The notes: generated by a model not told the origin, from the letters alone. A stretch of 64,000 bases of DNA from Pseudomonadota bacterium (GCA_021813805.1 JAKAJL010000008.1:1-64000); one strand, 5' to 3'; positions 36,914 to 47,723 are shown, counted from the first letter of the stretch. A program made the numbers and translations.

Positions 36914-37092
36914 GCCTGCTTCGGACGCCTTGCAAGTTCAAGGACCTGTGTCTTTTTGGGCGCAGTCTTCGAATAATCGTACATGTGACCGGCAGGATTT
37001 CGGCAAATCCGGACCTGCGGTCGGGAACCGCAGGTTGACGCCGTGGCTGTTGTCTTTCACTCTTTGACCGGTTCACAGACCCGTCGGCCGGG

Positions 37093-38538
37093 ATGGGCGA
37101 AGAGGCCGTCCGCGATTCGCGGGGTTGCGCGGTCCGGCGCCTTGTGGGGGCTTTGAATTTGCGGCGTTCATCTCATGTCGGCCTGGCGCTGGCGGTCGTT
37201 GTTTTCGGATCGGGTCCAGTTTTGGCCGAAACCATGTCCGACGCCTTGTCGCGCGCCTATACGAACAATCCTGACATCAACCAGCAGCGCGCATCGGTCC
37301 GCGCGATGGACGAGGGCGTGCCCCAGGCCAAGGCCGGCTGGATGCCCAAGGTTCAGGCCACGGGCACGGTGAATTACCAGGTGACGAATGTGCAGGGGCT
37401 GTTCGGCCTGGGAGGGAGTCAGAAGCTCGCCGGCGTGCCCGTGACGGGGACGGCGCAGGTGTCTGAAACCTTGTTTGACGGCCTGAAAACCGAAAACCAG
37501 ATCAATTCGGCGGAATCTTCGGTCCTGATGGCGCGCGAACAGTTGCGCCAGACCGAAGTGTCGACGCTTTACGCGGGCGCGACGGCCTATATGGACGTGC
37601 TGCAAAACACGGCGGTGCTCGGCCTGCAGCGCAACAACGTCAAGGTTCTCACGGTTCAGCTGCAGCAGACGCGCGACCGCTTCCAGGTGGGCGAAGTGAC
37701 CCGCACCGACGTCGCCCAGGCGGAATCGTCGCTGGCGAGCGGAACCGCCGACGTCGCCAGAGCCGAAGCCGACCTGCAGACCAGCATTGCGAGCTATCGT
37801 CGCGTAATAGGGATGCAGCCGACGCGGTTGCAACCGGCCCGTCCGATCGAAAAGCTTCTGCCGCCAACGCTCGAGGATTCGATCGCGGTCGGCCTTGCCG
37901 AACATCCTGCAGTCCTTGGCGCGCTTCATCAGGTCGATGTCGCCGAGGACGGCGTCAAGATCGCCGAGGCGGCGCTCTCGCCGCAACTCGGCTTGGTTGG
38001 CATGGTGCAGAACTCGACCGACACCAGCGGCTACCCGGGCTACAACGTCTTCTCGGCTGCGATCGGCGGCCAGCTCACCGTACCGATCTATCAGGGCGGT
38101 CAGGAATATGCGGCGATTCGCCAGGCCAAGGAGAAATTGAACCAGGCGCAGATCGCCGTCGCGAGCGCGCGCGATCAGACGCGCGCCGGCGTGGTCACCG
38201 CCTGGGGCCAGTTGCAGGCGGCGCGTGCGGCGATCATGTCCTTCACGGCGGCGGTCAAGGCGGCGGAAATCGCGCTGAACGGCGTGCGCGAGGAAGCCAA
38301 GGTCGGCCAGCGCACCACGCTCGACGTGCTCAACGCCGAACAAACGCTGCTCCAGCAGCGGGTTCAACTGGTGCGGGCCCAGCACGACCGGGTGGTCGCC
38401 TCTTATGCCGTGATGGGCGCCATTGGCCGGCTTTCCGCCCCGAACCTCGGTCTCGGCGTCGTCGAATATGATCCGCGCCGGCATTATCAGCAGACCAAGA
38501 ACCGGTTCTTCGGCATAGACACGCCGGACGGCCGCTGA
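37093..38538 (+). CDS. tolC: TolC family outer membrane efflux protein
   Basis: This 481-residue protein has a signal sequence (GLALAVVVFGSGPVLA) cleaved before ETMSDAL. Two TolC-type repeats follow, with the N-terminal AYTNNPDINQQRASVRAMDE, the YRRVIGMQPTRL linker and the second half ending LGVVEYDPRRHYQQTK. It would form the trimeric channel of type I secretion or RND efflux. The first 20 residues before the signal are unusually long; a TTG at 37156 would give a compact signal peptide. Pump genes are not nearby. Confidence 0.9.
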   Translation: MGEEAVRDSRGCAVRRLVGALNLRRSSHVGLALAVVVFGSGPVLAETMSDALSRAYTNNPDINQQRASVRAMDEGVPQAKAGWMPKVQATGTVNYQVTNVQGLFGLGGSQKLAGVPVTGTAQVSETLFDGLKTENQINSAESSVLMAREQLRQTEVSTLYAGATAYMDVLQNTAVLGLQRNNVKVLTVQLQQTRDRFQVGEVTRTDVAQAESSLASGTADVARAEADLQTSIASYRRVIGMQPTRLQPARPIEKLLPPTLEDSIAVGLAEHPAVLGALHQVDVAEDGVKIAEAALSPQLGLVGMVQNSTDTSGYPGYNVFSAAIGGQLTVPIYQGGQEYAAIRQAKEKLNQAQIAVASARDQTRAGVVTAWGQLQAARAAIMSFTAAVKAAEIALNGVREEAKVGQRTTLDVLNAEQTLLQQRVQLVRAQHDRVVASYAVMGAIGRLSAPNLGLGVVEYDPRRHYQQTKNRFFGIDTPDGR

Positions 38539-38710
38539 CCGGCGGCTTGCGCCCAGCCGCGTCAAGCCCGCCGCATAAAAAACGGTGGGCGGCGGCCGAA
38601 GCGGCGCGCTGCGCCCTTGCAGGCGCGAGCGCAAGAGCGCAACCTGATCGGGAGGCGAATCTGAGCGTGAGCGCTTCGCCTTTTCACCCTTTGGCGTTTT
38701 GTTGCGAGCG

Positions 38711-39715
38711 ATGAGACACATGACCGCAGAGAACGGCCCGTCCCAATCCAGCCCGTCGCCCGCGGAGGCCGCCGCGCGCGAGCCGTCGATGGATGACATC
38801 CTCGCCTCGATTCGCCGCATCATTGCCGATGACGACGTCTTGCCCCTGAGCCGACCTCGCGCCGCCGCGTCCGGCGGCGCCCCCGCGCCGGCCTCGCGCC
38901 CGCCAGCGCCGATGGCGGCGGCCGGCGATAGCGCGCCCGGCTTGCGCCAGAAGCTGTTCCGGGGCGTCGAAGCCGCACCCGACTCGACAGGCGGCGCGGC
39001 GCCGGCGCCCGTCTTCCGCCCGCCGGCGCCGCGCGTCGTTTCCGTTGCGGACAAGGCGCCGTCGCTGAACCTGCGCGACTTTGCGCCGGCGCCGCGTCCG
39101 CAGTTGCGCGACGCGCCGAAGATTTCCGCGCCTGAACCCCCTCAGGCCGAAACATCGGCGAAAGCGCCCGACGCGCCCGAGCCGAAGGCCGAGCCTAGCG
39201 AATCCGCGCCGCGCGAAGACGCGCCCGCCATCGCCGAAGCGCCGCGAAAAGCGCCCGCCGCAGCGATGGCCCCGCCGCCTGCGCCTGCCGTGGCGTCGCC
39301 GCCTGCGCCTGCCGTGGCCCCGCAGCCGGCGGCGACCGTCGCCCAGCTCCCCGAGGCGCGGCTCAAAGCCGCTGCGCCGGCCCCTGAGCCGCCCGCCGGG
39401 GTTGAACCGCCCGCGCCCGTCGCCGAAACGCCGGCCGAATCCTCCCGCCCGGCCACACGTCGCGTCCCCGCGCCGCAGGTGAAAGGCGAGGCCGACGAGC
39501 CGGTCCTGCTCTCATCGGCCAGCGGCGCCCGCATCGGAGCCTCATTCGAGGCGCTGGCGGAAAGCCTGATGCTGCGCGACCCCGAAATGATCGAGCGGGT
39601 CGCGCGGGAAATGCTGAGGCCCATGCTCAAGGCCTGGCTCGACGACAATCTGCCCGTCGTGGTCGAACGCCTGGTGCGCGCCGAAATCGAACGCATCGCG
39701 CGGGGGAGGGGATAA
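38711..39715 (+). CDS. popZ: PopZ-family (DUF2497) pole-organizing protein
   Basis: This 334-residue protein has the PopZ architecture. A short N-terminal helix (SMDDILASIRRIIADDD) comes first, then a long Pro/Ala/Glu-rich disordered middle (about residues 45-250), then a C-terminal oligomerisation helix set (FEALAESLMLRDPEM, MLKAWLDDNLPVVVERLV). PopZ builds polar condensates that anchor the chromosome origin. A 24-base tandem repeat codes PPAPAVA twice in the linker. The start is ATG 38711 or 38720; the second drops three residues. It sits between tolC and valS. Confidence 0.88.
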   Translation: MRHMTAENGPSQSSPSPAEAAAREPSMDDILASIRRIIADDDVLPLSRPRAAASGGAPAPASRPPAPMAAAGDSAPGLRQKLFRGVEAAPDSTGGAAPAPVFRPPAPRVVSVADKAPSLNLRDFAPAPRPQLRDAPKISAPEPPQAETSAKAPDAPEPKAEPSESAPREDAPAIAEAPRKAPAAAMAPPPAPAVASPPAPAVAPQPAATVAQLPEARLKAAAPAPEPPAGVEPPAPVAETPAESSRPATRRVPAPQVKGEADEPVLLSSASGARIGASFEALAESLMLRDPEMIERVAREMLRPMLKAWLDDNLPVVVERLVRAEIERIARGRG

Positions 39716-39864
39716 CCCCCTCATTCGCCTCCTGCTTCCGTACCGGGCGGCCGCAAATCATTTCTTTCCTTCAGAACATCGTCGCAGCGCGCCATCTTCA
39801 TTGACTTGCGCGCCGCGCTCGGATTTGTTGCGCCGAAATCCCGCACGAATCCGGTTCGCCAAAA

Positions 39865-42639
39865 ATGATGGAAAAGACTTTCGACCCTGCCGCCGTGGAG
39901 GCCCGCATCGCGGCCGACTGGGAGGCCGCGGGCGCCTTCCGCGCCAACCGGCCCGAGCGCCTGGGCGCCAAGACGTTCACTGTCGTCATTCCGCCGCCGA
40001 ACGTCACCGGCACCCTGCACATGGGCCATGCGCTCAACAACACCCTGCAGGACATCCTCTGCCGGTTCGAGCGCATGCGCGGCAGGAACGTGCTGTGGCA
40101 GCCGGGGACCGACCACGCCGGAATCGCCACCCAGATGGTGGTGGAGCGTCGTCTCGCCGCTGCGGGACAGCCCGGACGCCGCGAACTCGGCCGCGAAGCT
40201 TTTCTGGAAAAGGTGTGGGCCTGGAAGGCTGAATCGGGCGGCGCCATCGTCAACCAGCTCAAACGCCTCGGCGCCTCCTGCGACTGGTCGCGGGAACGCT
40301 TCACCATGGACCCCGGCTCGTCGCGGGCGGTGCTGAAGGCCTTCGTCGAGCTTTACCGCGCCGGTCTGATTTACAAAGACAAGCGCCTCGTCAACTGGGA
40401 CCCCAAGCTGCTGACGGCGGTTTCCGACATCGAAGTGGTGTCGCAGAACGTCAAGGGCTCGCTCTGGCATTTCAAATATCCGCTGGCGGACGAGAAGGGC
40501 GCCGCGACCGGCGAATATATCGTCGTCGCCACCACCCGTCCCGAGACCATGCTCGGCGACACGGCGGTTGCGGTCCATCCCGAGGACGAGCGCTATCTCC
40601 ATCTGCACGGCCGTTTCGTGCGGCTGCCTTTGGTCGGGCGGCTGATCCCGATCGTCGCCGACGCCTATTCCGATCCGGAAAAAGGCTCTGGCGCGGTGAA
40701 AATCACCCCGGCCCATGATTTCAACGATTTCGAGGTCGGCGCGCGGCACAAGCTGCCGCTGGTGAACATCCTCGACGCCGAGGCGCGCCTGCTGCTGAAG
40801 GAAAACGAAGCTTTCCTGCAAGGCGTGATCGAGAACGACGACCTGTCGGGGACGCTCGACAGCCTTCACGGCCTGTCGCGCGAGGAGGCGCGCAAGGCGG
40901 TCATCGCCGCCATGGAGTCGCGCGGCCTGATCGCGACCGTCGAGGCCCATGAGCATCAGGTTCCCCATGGCGACCGCTCGGGCGTGGTGATCGAGCCCTG
41001 GCTCACCGACCAATGGTATGTGGACGCCAAGGCATTGGCCGGCCCGGCGCTGGCGGCCGTGCGGTCTGGCGAGACCGCCTTCGTCCCGAAGAACTGGGAA
41101 AGGACTTTTTTCGACTGGCTGGAGAACATTCAGCCCTGGTGCATTTCGCGCCAGCTGTGGTGGGGCCACCAGATTCCCGCCTGGTATTCGCCCTGGGGGG
41201 CGGTCTATGTCGCCGAAACCGAGGAGGAGGCGCTGGCCGACGCGCTGGCCGACGCGGTCAAGCGGGAAATCTACAGCGACGCCGAGGCCCAGGCGATCGC
41301 CGACGATCCCGACAAGGCGGCAGACCTGCTGACCCGCGATGAGGACGTGCTCGACACCTGGTTCTCATCGGGCCTGTGGCCGATGTCCACGCTCGGCTGG
41401 CCCGAGGAAAAAAACGATCTCGCCGCGCGCTATCCCACGGACGTCCTCGTCACCGGCTTCGACATCATTTTCTTCTGGGTCGCCCGGATGATGATGTTCG
41501 GGCTGCATTTCCAGCACAAGGTCCCTTTCCGCCATGTCTATCTCCATGCGCTGGTGCGCGACGAGAAGGGCGCGAAAATGTCGAAGTCCAAGGGGAATGT
41601 GATCGATCCCCTGAACCTCATCGACACTTACGGCGCCGACGCCTTGCGCTTTACCTTGGCGGCGATGGCGGCGCAGGGGCGCGACATCAAGCTCGCGACC
41701 TCGCGCGTCGAAGGCTATCGCAATTTCGCGACCAAGCTTTGGAACGCCGCGCGTTTCGCCGAGATGAACCAGTGCCGGGGCAGCCATGGTTTCGACCCGA
41801 CCAAGCCGCGCGAAATCCTCAACCGCTGGATCATCGGCGAAGCGGCGCGGGCGGTCTCGGAGGTCGAAACCGCGCTGACCCAGTATAAATTCAACGAGGC
41901 GGCGCAAGGCGCCTATCGCTTCGTCTGGAACATTTTCTGCGACTGGAGCCTGGAGCTGGCCAAGCCGCTGCTGCAGGGGCCGGACGGCCCGGCCAAGGAC
42001 GAGACACGCGATTCCATCGCCTTCGTCCTCGACCAGATCTGCAAGCTGCTCCATCCTTTCATGCCCTTCCTCACCGAGGAAATCTGGGCGATCCGCGGCC
42101 AGGACTGTCCGCGCGAATCCATGCTGGCGCTGGCGCAATGGCCCGATCTGCGTGGGTTGGAGGATGCGGATTCGGAAGCGGAAATCGGCTGGCTGGTCGA
42201 TGTCGTCTCCGCGGTGCGCTCGGCGCGCGCCGAAATGAACGTGCCGGCGGGCGCGCTCGCGCCGCTGGTCATGGTCGGGGCGTCGGACGCAGACGAACGC
42301 CGGGCCCGACGCTGGGCCGAGACGATGCAACGGCTGGCGCGCCTCTCCGGCATCGAAACGCGCGCCAAGGCGCCGCCGCAATCGGTTCAACTGGTCGCGC
42401 GGGGGACGGTCCTGGCGCTGCCGCTCGAAGGCGTAATCGATTTCGACGCCGAGCGCGCGCGGCTGGAAAAGGCCGTCGCCACTGAGCAAAAGGAAATCGC
42501 CAAGATCGACGCCAAGCTCGGCAACGCCGATTTCCTGCGCCGCGCGCCGGAAGAAGTGGTCAATGAAAACCATGAGCGTCGCGAGCAGGCCGTCGCGCGC
42601 CTCGAAAAATTCACGGCCGCCCTGAAGCTGCTGGGGTGA
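39865..42639 (+). CDS. valS: valyl-tRNA synthetase
   Basis: This 924-residue class I synthetase has the HIGH-type motif [10 protein letters not shown] near residue 50. The editing domain includes [16 protein letters not shown], and the KMSKS loop is at about residue 571 ([14 protein letters not shown]). The C-terminal coiled-coil arm ([18 protein letters not shown]) closes the protein. The full length is normal for ValRS. The 149-base gap upstream separates it from popZ, and I see no T-box. Confidence 0.97.
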   Translation: MMEKTFDPAAVEARIAADWEAAGAFRANRPERLGAKTFTVVIPPPNVTGTLHMGHALNNTLQDILCRFERMRGRNVLWQPGTDHAGIATQMVVERRLAAAGQPGRRELGREAFLEKVWAWKAESGGAIVNQLKRLGASCDWSRERFTMDPGSSRAVLKAFVELYRAGLIYKDKRLVNWDPKLLTAVSDIEVVSQNVKGSLWHFKYPLADEKGAATGEYIVVATTRPETMLGDTAVAVHPEDERYLHLHGRFVRLPLVGRLIPIVADAYSDPEKGSGAVKITPAHDFNDFEVGARHKLPLVNILDAEARLLLKENEAFLQGVIENDDLSGTLDSLHGLSREEARKAVIAAMESRGLIATVEAHEHQVPHGDRSGVVIEPWLTDQWYVDAKALAGPALAAVRSGETAFVPKNWERTFFDWLENIQPWCISRQLWWGHQIPAWYSPWGAVYVAETEEEALADALADAVKREIYSDAEAQAIADDPDKAADLLTRDEDVLDTWFSSGLWPMSTLGWPEEKNDLAARYPTDVLVTGFDIIFFWVARMMMFGLHFQHKVPFRHVYLHALVRDEKGAKMSKSKGNVIDPLNLIDTYGADALRFTLAAMAAQGRDIKLATSRVEGYRNFATKLWNAARFAEMNQCRGSHGFDPTKPREILNRWIIGEAARAVSEVETALTQYKFNEAAQGAYRFVWNIFCDWSLELAKPLLQGPDGPAKDETRDSIAFVLDQICKLLHPFMPFLTEEIWAIRGQDCPRESMLALAQWPDLRGLEDADSEAEIGWLVDVVSAVRSARAEMNVPAGALAPLVMVGASDADERRARRWAETMQRLARLSGIETRAKAPPQSVQLVARGTVLALPLEGVIDFDAERARLEKAVATEQKEIAKIDAKLGNADFLRRAPEEVVNENHERREQAVARLEKFTAALKLLG

Positions 42640-42873
42640 ACGGCGCTTTGGCGTTCGCCATGTTCAATTCTTCGCGATCCGCGCGCTTGGCTTTTTTGCA
42701 ACCTTTTTCGGCGAAACTTGCTTTGCTTCCATGAATCAAGCTTCTGCAGACATGAGTCGCGACGCCTTTTGTGGCTTGGGCGCCACAGTCGGAATTCAAC
42801 TTCAGAAAGCCCGAAGTTTGAAAAGGCGCCGCCGCGATTCAGCCATAAAAGAGAAGCTACTTCATTGGGCTTA

Positions 42874-42895
42874 GGCGTCCTGAGAGGAAGACGCC
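42874..42895 (+). promoter_or_regulatory. leader hairpin just upstream of the exoR-like gene
   Basis: GGCGTC (42874-42879) and GACGCC (42890-42895) enclose a ten-base loop. The ribosome site GGGAG (42896-42900) directly follows the stem and ATG is at 42911. The stem does not cover the site, but stacking or a longer fold could influence access. The wider 42640-42873 gap shows no gene; a small TGTGGC/GCCACA hairpin lies at 42770-42787. Confidence 0.35.
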
Positions 42896-42910
42896 GGGAG
42901 ACTGAGCGTA

Positions 42911-43738
42911 ATGTCGGCGTTGGGGCGAATCTTTCTGGCGGGTCTGTGCGCCGCGTGCTGCGGCGCGGCGGCGTTCGCCTTCGACGGCTCCGGCCCCGCC
43001 TCGTCCTCGGGCAAGACCAAGACTCTCGACATTTTCAAGAACCCTCACCAGGCGCTGGAGGCGGCGCTGGAGGACTTTCGCGCCGGTCACGGGGCTTCTT
43101 CCGTCGAGGCGCTCAAATACGCCGCCGCGGGCGGCGAGACGCTGGCGCAATGGAAGCTGGGGAAAATGTACGCCGACGGCGACGGCGTGCCGCGCGACGA
43201 CTACAAGGCCTACCAATATTTCCTTGAGATCGTTGATAAATATGACGCCGATGCGGCCAACTGGCGAGAGTATTCGGTTGTCGCCAGCGCCTTTGTCGCG
43301 GTGGGGGTGTTCGAACTCAATGGCATCGGCGGATCCCGTCTGAAGGCGGACCCGGAGCGCGCCATGCGCATGTTCCGCTACGCCGCCAGCAATTTCGGCG
43401 ATCCCGACGCCCAGTATAATCTTGCCCGGCTTTATATGGACGGCGCGGCCGGCCTTGCCAAGGACAATCGCCAGGCGGCGCGCTGGCTCCACCTCGCCGC
43501 CGAAAAGGGCCATGTCGAATCCCAGGCGCTGCTCGGTCACCTGCTGTTCAGCGGCGATGGCCTGCCGGCTCAGCGGGCGCGCGGCCTGATGTGGCTGACG
43601 CTTGCGCGCGAGGGCGCGAACGGCAAGGTCCAGCAATGGGTCCAGGTCCTCTACGATCAGGACATGAAGGCGGCCAGTGACACGGATCGGCAGGTCGCGC
43701 TGGTCTATCTCGAACAGCATCTGAAAAGGCGCGATTGA
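42911..43738 (+). CDS. exoR: secreted Sel1-repeat protein, ExoR-like
   Basis: This is a 275-residue periplasmic protein: signal segment FLAGLCAACCGAAAFA, then Sel1-like repeats such as AAAGGETLAQWKLGKMYADGDG, YNLARLYMDGAAGLAKDNRQA and LLGHLLFSGDGLPAQRARG. Length, repeat arrangement and the Rhizobiales context match ExoR, the periplasmic inhibitor of the ExoS-ChvI two-component system. No exoS or chvI is in this window, so the exact role is inferred. A bidirectional terminator follows. Confidence 0.72.
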   Translation: MSALGRIFLAGLCAACCGAAAFAFDGSGPASSSGKTKTLDIFKNPHQALEAALEDFRAGHGASSVEALKYAAAGGETLAQWKLGKMYADGDGVPRDDYKAYQYFLEIVDKYDADAANWREYSVVASAFVAVGVFELNGIGGSRLKADPERAMRMFRYAASNFGDPDAQYNLARLYMDGAAGLAKDNRQAARWLHLAAEKGHVESQALLGHLLFSGDGLPAQRARGLMWLTLAREGANGKVQQWVQVLYDQDMKAASDTDRQVALVYLEQHLKRRD

Positions 43739-43754
43739 CCGTTCCGCGCACAAA

Positions 43755-43780
43755 AAACGGCCCGGACGCCCAGGCCGTTT
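43755..43780. terminator. bidirectional terminator between exoR-like and mipA genes
   Basis: AAACGGCC (43755-43762) pairs with GGCCGTTT (43773-43780), with A residues before and a TCGTTTT tract after. It lies between two convergent genes, so it can serve the plus-strand exoR-like gene and the minus-strand MipA/OmpV gene. Confidence 0.75.
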
Positions 43781-43812
43781 TCGTTTTCCTGACGCCGCGC
43801 GGCGACCTTCGA

Positions 43813-44685
43813 TCAGAAGGTCGGCAGGAAGGACAGGGCGCCGGTGCGATAGTGATAGGCGATCTCAAGCCCGGCCGTGAATTGGTCGCGGGAGCCGGTA
43901 CGGAGGACGAGCGGGCTGTTCGCGACGCTTCCGGTCAGAACCTGATAATTGCCGAAAACGCTGACGCGCCACAGTTCGTTCACTTCATAGCGCGCGGCTG
44001 CGGTGAGACCGGCCGAGGTCAGGCCGCCTGAAGCGTTATAGGGCGTGAGCACGCCGCCAATCGACTGGTTCACCGCCGCCTGGAACGGGCTGACCGAGAA
44101 AAAGGCGTTGGCGTATTGGTCATTGTTGAAATTCAACCGTGGGCCGACTGACAGCGTCACCGGCCCCCATTTCTGCCAGACGTCGCCAATGAGGCCGAAG
44201 GCCCAGCCATCGTAGCCGGAGACGGCCTTGCGCGCCTCGGCGCGCACGCGCAGGAAGGACAAGGGCGTCCATTCGGCGAAGGCGCCCAGTTCGATGCTGG
44301 CGTCGACGGAATTCATCCCATAGAGGGCGAGATTGTTCCGCACGGAGCGGTTGTTGACCCAGTTTCCAGCGGGACCGACCGCGAACCAGTCGTTATGGAG
44401 CACGACAAAGCTGAAATCGTCGTCGGGCGAGCTGAAACGCGGAGGCTGATCCTCGCGGCGAAACTCCAGGGTGGGCAGGCCATAGAAAGCAGAGCCCTTG
44501 GCGCCGGGATAGCTCGGCTGGATGCCGCCCATGCCGCCGACCGTGACGATCCATTGGGGCGTCGAGGTCGGCGCGTTGAAGTTCAGAAACGGAACCTGCA
44601 GATCGTCCGCACGCGCGGCGCTCATGCCGATGGCGCCAGAGAGAAAGACGGCCGAGACCGAGAGGCCGCGCGATGACATTTTCAA
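43813..44685 (-). CDS. MipA/OmpV family outer membrane protein
   Basis: This is a 290-residue beta-barrel protein with signal peptide ending SAARADD. The family block IVTVGGMGGIQPSYPGAKGSAFYGLPTLEFRR follows, then aromatic-rich strands such as VLHNDWFAVGPAGNW and ARYEVNELWRVSVFGNYQ, with a C-terminal aromatic residue (LPTF) typical of outer membrane barrels. MipA is linked to murein synthesis scaffolding; OmpV to adhesion. No hydrolase or regulator is adjacent. Confidence 0.85.
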   Translation of the reverse strand: MKMSSRGLSVSAVFLSGAIGMSAARADDLQVPFLNFNAPTSTPQWIVTVGGMGGIQPSYPGAKGSAFYGLPTLEFRREDQPPRFSSPDDDFSFVVLHNDWFAVGPAGNWVNNRSVRNNLALYGMNSVDASIELGAFAEWTPLSFLRVRAEARKAVSGYDGWAFGLIGDVWQKWGPVTLSVGPRLNFNNDQYANAFFSVSPFQAAVNQSIGGVLTPYNASGGLTSAGLTAAARYEVNELWRVSVFGNYQVLTGSVANSPLVLRTGSRDQFTAGLEIAYHYRTGALSFLPTF

Positions 44686-44817
44686 GGTAATGTCTCCTAA
44701 ATCCTGCCTTCATTTCTAACAGCGGCGAATGTCGAAGAACAGGCGTTTCGGCGCGCGAGAACAAAGTTGTCGACGGCGTCATTTTCTTGCAACAGTACGC
44801 CAGATGAGGATCGGGAC

Positions 44818-45162
44818 TTGCCCAGACAGACTTTCGCCCTGACAAAAGCGCCGGCCTTTTTGGCGCGGGGAATGATCCAGCTCTATCGCGTGACCCTGTC
44901 GAGCGTGGCGGGCCGCCAATGTCGCTATATGCCGACCTGCTCCGCCTTTACCGACGAAGCCATCGCCCGCCACGGTCTTTGGGCCGGCGGCTGGATGGGC
45001 CTGTCACGCATCTGCCGCTGCCACCCCTGGGGCGATTCCGGCTTCGACCCGGTTCCGCCAAAATTGCCCGACGGCGCCGACGCCCTGCATCCTTGGCGCT
45101 ATGGCTCCTGGCGCAGGCGCCCGGTCTGCGAGGCGGCCGAAGGGCGGGAACCCCGGCCCTGA
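44818..45162 (+). CDS. yidD: membrane protein insertion efficiency factor YidD
   Basis: This is a 114-residue YidD-type protein. It holds the signature IQLYRVTLSS, the cysteine block CRYMPTCSAFTDEAIARHGL, then LSRICRCHPWGDSGFDPVP. It assists YidC in inserting proteins into the inner membrane. The start is TTG 44818 with GAGGATCGGGA upstream; an earlier TTG (44767) would add 17 residues. Its stop abuts the stop of the next, convergent gene. Confidence 0.88.
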   Translation: MPRQTFALTKAPAFLARGMIQLYRVTLSSVAGRQCRYMPTCSAFTDEAIARHGLWAGGWMGLSRICRCHPWGDSGFDPVPPKLPDGADALHPWRYGSWRRRPVCEAAEGREPRP

Positions 45163-46029
45163 TCATTCATGCGCCATCACCTCCAGCGCCAAAGCGTAGA
45201 GCCGGTAGCGCTGGAGATCGGGCAGGGCTTTCATCGCGTCGAGATAGATCACGCCGTTCTGGCATTGCTGCGCGTCGCTGAGCGGCGGATCGGGGATCTT
45301 GCCGTCGAGCAGAAGGCTGGCACCGGCCTTGTCCACGCCCTTGGCCAGCATCAGCTTTTCCAGATCGTCGAAATCGCCCGCAGCCGGCGCCTCGCGGTCG
45401 ATCTTTTTCTGCGCGCCATCGGCGATCGCGTCGAGCCCGGCCACGGCCTCTTCGGCCATAAGCGTGCGATGGGCGCTGGCGAAAGTGGCGAAACGGTCGA
45501 CGGACGCGCCGTTGAGGAAATCGACGCAAAGCGCGGGGTCGGTCGCCGCAAGCTGTTTCAGCACCCTTTGATGCGCCTCGAACATTTTGTCGAGCGCCGC
45601 GCCGCCGGCTTTGGCGCCCAGCAGGCCGCGATTGCGCCGCAGGGTCTGGACGGCGAGGCTGACGAAAAGGTCGGCGGCGTCGTCATGGTCCTCGACGCCT
45701 TGAGATAACGCCATTCTCTCCGCGGCGTCATAATCGGCGGGGTAAAGCGCGCGGAGCCTGGTCAGAAAAGCCCGATATTCCGGGGCCTCCGCCAGCCGGT
45801 CCTTGAGGGCGGCGCGTTTTTGCGGGTCGATGGCCTCGGCGGGCGCTTTCGGCGTCGTCACCGGATCGGCCGTGACCGGGATCGTCGTCACCGGCTTTGC
45901 CGCGAGCGGCGGTTCGGCCGGCTCCGGCTTCCGGGTTCCGCTGGCGAGAAACAGGCTGCCGAAAGTGGCGGCGAGAGCCGCCGCCGCCGCCAGAATCGCG
46001 ATCCGAATATGTTGTTTCCAAGGACCCAT
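45163..46029 (-). CDS. membrane-anchored protein of unknown function
   Basis: This 288-residue protein has an N-terminal signal anchor (IAILAAAAALAATFGSLFL) and a Pro/Thr-rich linker. A mostly helical, Ala/Asp-rich domain follows with two cysteines: Cys in DPALCVDFLNG near residue 169 and Cys in DAQQCQNGVIYL near residue 257, possibly paired in the periplasm. I do not recognise the family. The gene ends where yidD ends, on the opposite strand. A 213-base gap (46030-46242) follows on the upstream side with no gene that I can support. Confidence 0.7.
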   Translation of the reverse strand: MGPWKQHIRIAILAAAAALAATFGSLFLASGTRKPEPAEPPLAAKPVTTIPVTADPVTTPKAPAEAIDPQKRAALKDRLAEAPEYRAFLTRLRALYPADYDAAERMALSQGVEDHDDAADLFVSLAVQTLRRNRGLLGAKAGGAALDKMFEAHQRVLKQLAATDPALCVDFLNGASVDRFATFASAHRTLMAEEAVAGLDAIADGAQKKIDREAPAAGDFDDLEKLMLAKGVDKAGASLLLDGKIPDPPLSDAQQCQNGVIYLDAMKALPDLQRYRLYALALEVMAHE

Positions 46030-46242
46030 GACGCGCCGAACAGCTTGTTATACGGTTTCCGCAAGATTGTTTCGCAATTCCCCCGGAAATGTCGTGGCGC
46101 GAAAATTCCCCACGTCGAAAGAGGATTTTCGCGCCAGAGGGATATGAATTCCGCACGCGGAATTCGTATCGCAGGGCGCGCACTCTGGCCCAGGCGACGC
46201 TCGCGCGTCAATGACTGAACCGCACATGGCGTTGGATGGCGC

Positions 46243-47550
46243 TCAAGGCTCCATCGGCGCGCCGGGCGCGTGTTGCAGCGAAAAGGCGTCGCGGTGATGG
46301 TGCCAAAGCCAGAAGCACAGCAGGGCGACGGGCAAGCCGATCAGCGAAGTGAGCTGGAAAAAGACGACGAAGCCGATCTTGTTCACGGCCATCCCGGAAA
46401 AGCCGGCGAGCACGAAGCCCGGCATGGCGCAGATTGAGGTCATCAGCGAATATTGGCTGCCCGCGAATTCGGCCTTCGACAACGACGACATGAAAGTGAT
46501 CAGCACGATCGTGGCGAAGGAGGCGGCGAAGGCTTCGACGCCCACGGCCAAAGTGAAGGCCCAGAATTCGCCGCCATGGCCGGCGAGCCAGGCGAGGCTG
46601 AGATGCGAGGCCGAGGCGGCGACCGTGCCGATCAGCATGGACGACATCAGGCCGATGCGCGGCACGAGCCAGGAGCAGGCGAAGACGCCGGCCAGAGCGA
46701 CGCCAAAGCCGAAAAGCTTGGTCACCGTGGCGATCTCGGAATCGGAAAAATTCAGGCTCTTGAACAAGGGTATGGCCATGGCGCTGGTGAGATAGCCCGG
46801 CATGCGGAAGCCCGCGATCAGCAGCAGGACCGGGACCGCCAGGGGCCCAAGGCGGGTGAAAAGCTCCTTGATCGGCGCCCAGATCGCCGCCGCGAGACCA
46901 GGCCGCTCGGCATGTTGCGCCGCGATAAGGTCGATCTCCGGCTCCGGCGCGGCCAGGGCCGAGATCATGCCCGGCGCCATCAGCGCCGCCATGCAGAGAT
47001 AGGCGGCGCGCCAGCCGAAACGGTCGGCGAGATAAAGCGCGCCGGCGCCGGCGGCGAGATTCCCGACCCGGTAGCCCATTTCGGCGAAGGACCCCATCAA
47101 GGGCTGCTTGTCCAGCGGCGCCGCATTGATGCGCCAGCCGTCGATGACGATGTCCTGGGTCGCGCCGGCGACGCCCAGGGCCGCCGAGAACAATATCGTC
47201 CACCACAGCCGCGCGCCCGGATCGCCGAAGGCGACGCCGGCGAGCGTCGCCGCCACGCCGATCTGCGAAGCGACGATCCAGCCGCGCCGGCGCCCGAGCA
47301 GACGGGAAAGAATCGGCGCGTCGAACTGATCGAGCAGGGGCGCCCAGACGAATTTCAGCTTGTAGGCGAAGGTCAGCCAGCTCATCAGGCCGATCAGCTG
47401 AATAGGAACCCTGGCCTCGGACAGCCAGGCCGACTGGGTGATATAGACCAGCAGAAAGGGCATGCCCGAACTGAAGCCGAGCCCGACCATGGCCGCATAG
47501 CGGCGGTCGGCGCGCAAATGGTCGAGGTAGCTTGGGGTGTTTTGAGGCAT
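46243..47550 (-). CDS. ampG: AmpG-like MFS permease
   Basis: This is a 435-residue protein with 12 hydrophobic helices in an AmpG layout. It has [21 protein letters not shown] near residue 25, [26 protein letters not shown] near residue 70, and [13 protein letters not shown] near residue 128. AmpG imports anhydromuropeptides from the periplasm for cell wall recycling. No ampC, ampR or nagZ gene is near. It is divergent from thrS. Confidence 0.85.
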   Translation of the reverse strand: MPQNTPSYLDHLRADRRYAAMVGLGFSSGMPFLLVYITQSAWLSEARVPIQLIGLMSWLTFAYKLKFVWAPLLDQFDAPILSRLLGRRRGWIVASQIGVAATLAGVAFGDPGARLWWTILFSAALGVAGATQDIVIDGWRINAAPLDKQPLMGSFAEMGYRVGNLAAGAGALYLADRFGWRAAYLCMAALMAPGMISALAAPEPEIDLIAAQHAERPGLAAAIWAPIKELFTRLGPLAVPVLLLIAGFRMPGYLTSAMAIPLFKSLNFSDSEIATVTKLFGFGVALAGVFACSWLVPRIGLMSSMLIGTVAASASHLSLAWLAGHGGEFWAFTLAVGVEAFAASFATIVLITFMSSLSKAEFAGSQYSLMTSICAMPGFVLAGFSGMAVNKIGFVVFFQLTSLIGLPVALLCFWLWHHHRDAFSLQHAPGAPMEP

Positions 47551-47723
47551 GGCGCCCGCAACATGCCCAAGGCCTGCGCGCTTTCCAACCGCCGCGGCGT
47601 AATTTCGGCGCAGCGCGGCTTTGCCGCCACAGGCGATTGCGTCGGGGCCGCGATTCGCCTACCAAGGCGATCCCGCAAACAGCTTACGCCGGCTCGTCAC
47701 GGCGAGTGAGCAAGGAGAGACGG

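Noticed and set aside
37168..39054. Antisense open frame of 628 codons across tolC and popZ
   Set aside because: It spans two well-supported genes and has a composition typical of reverse-complement shadows.
39275..39318. 24-base tandem repeat
   Set aside because: It is inside the popZ Pro/Ala linker (PPAPAVA twice). Such repeats are expected in disordered linkers and do not indicate a mobile element.
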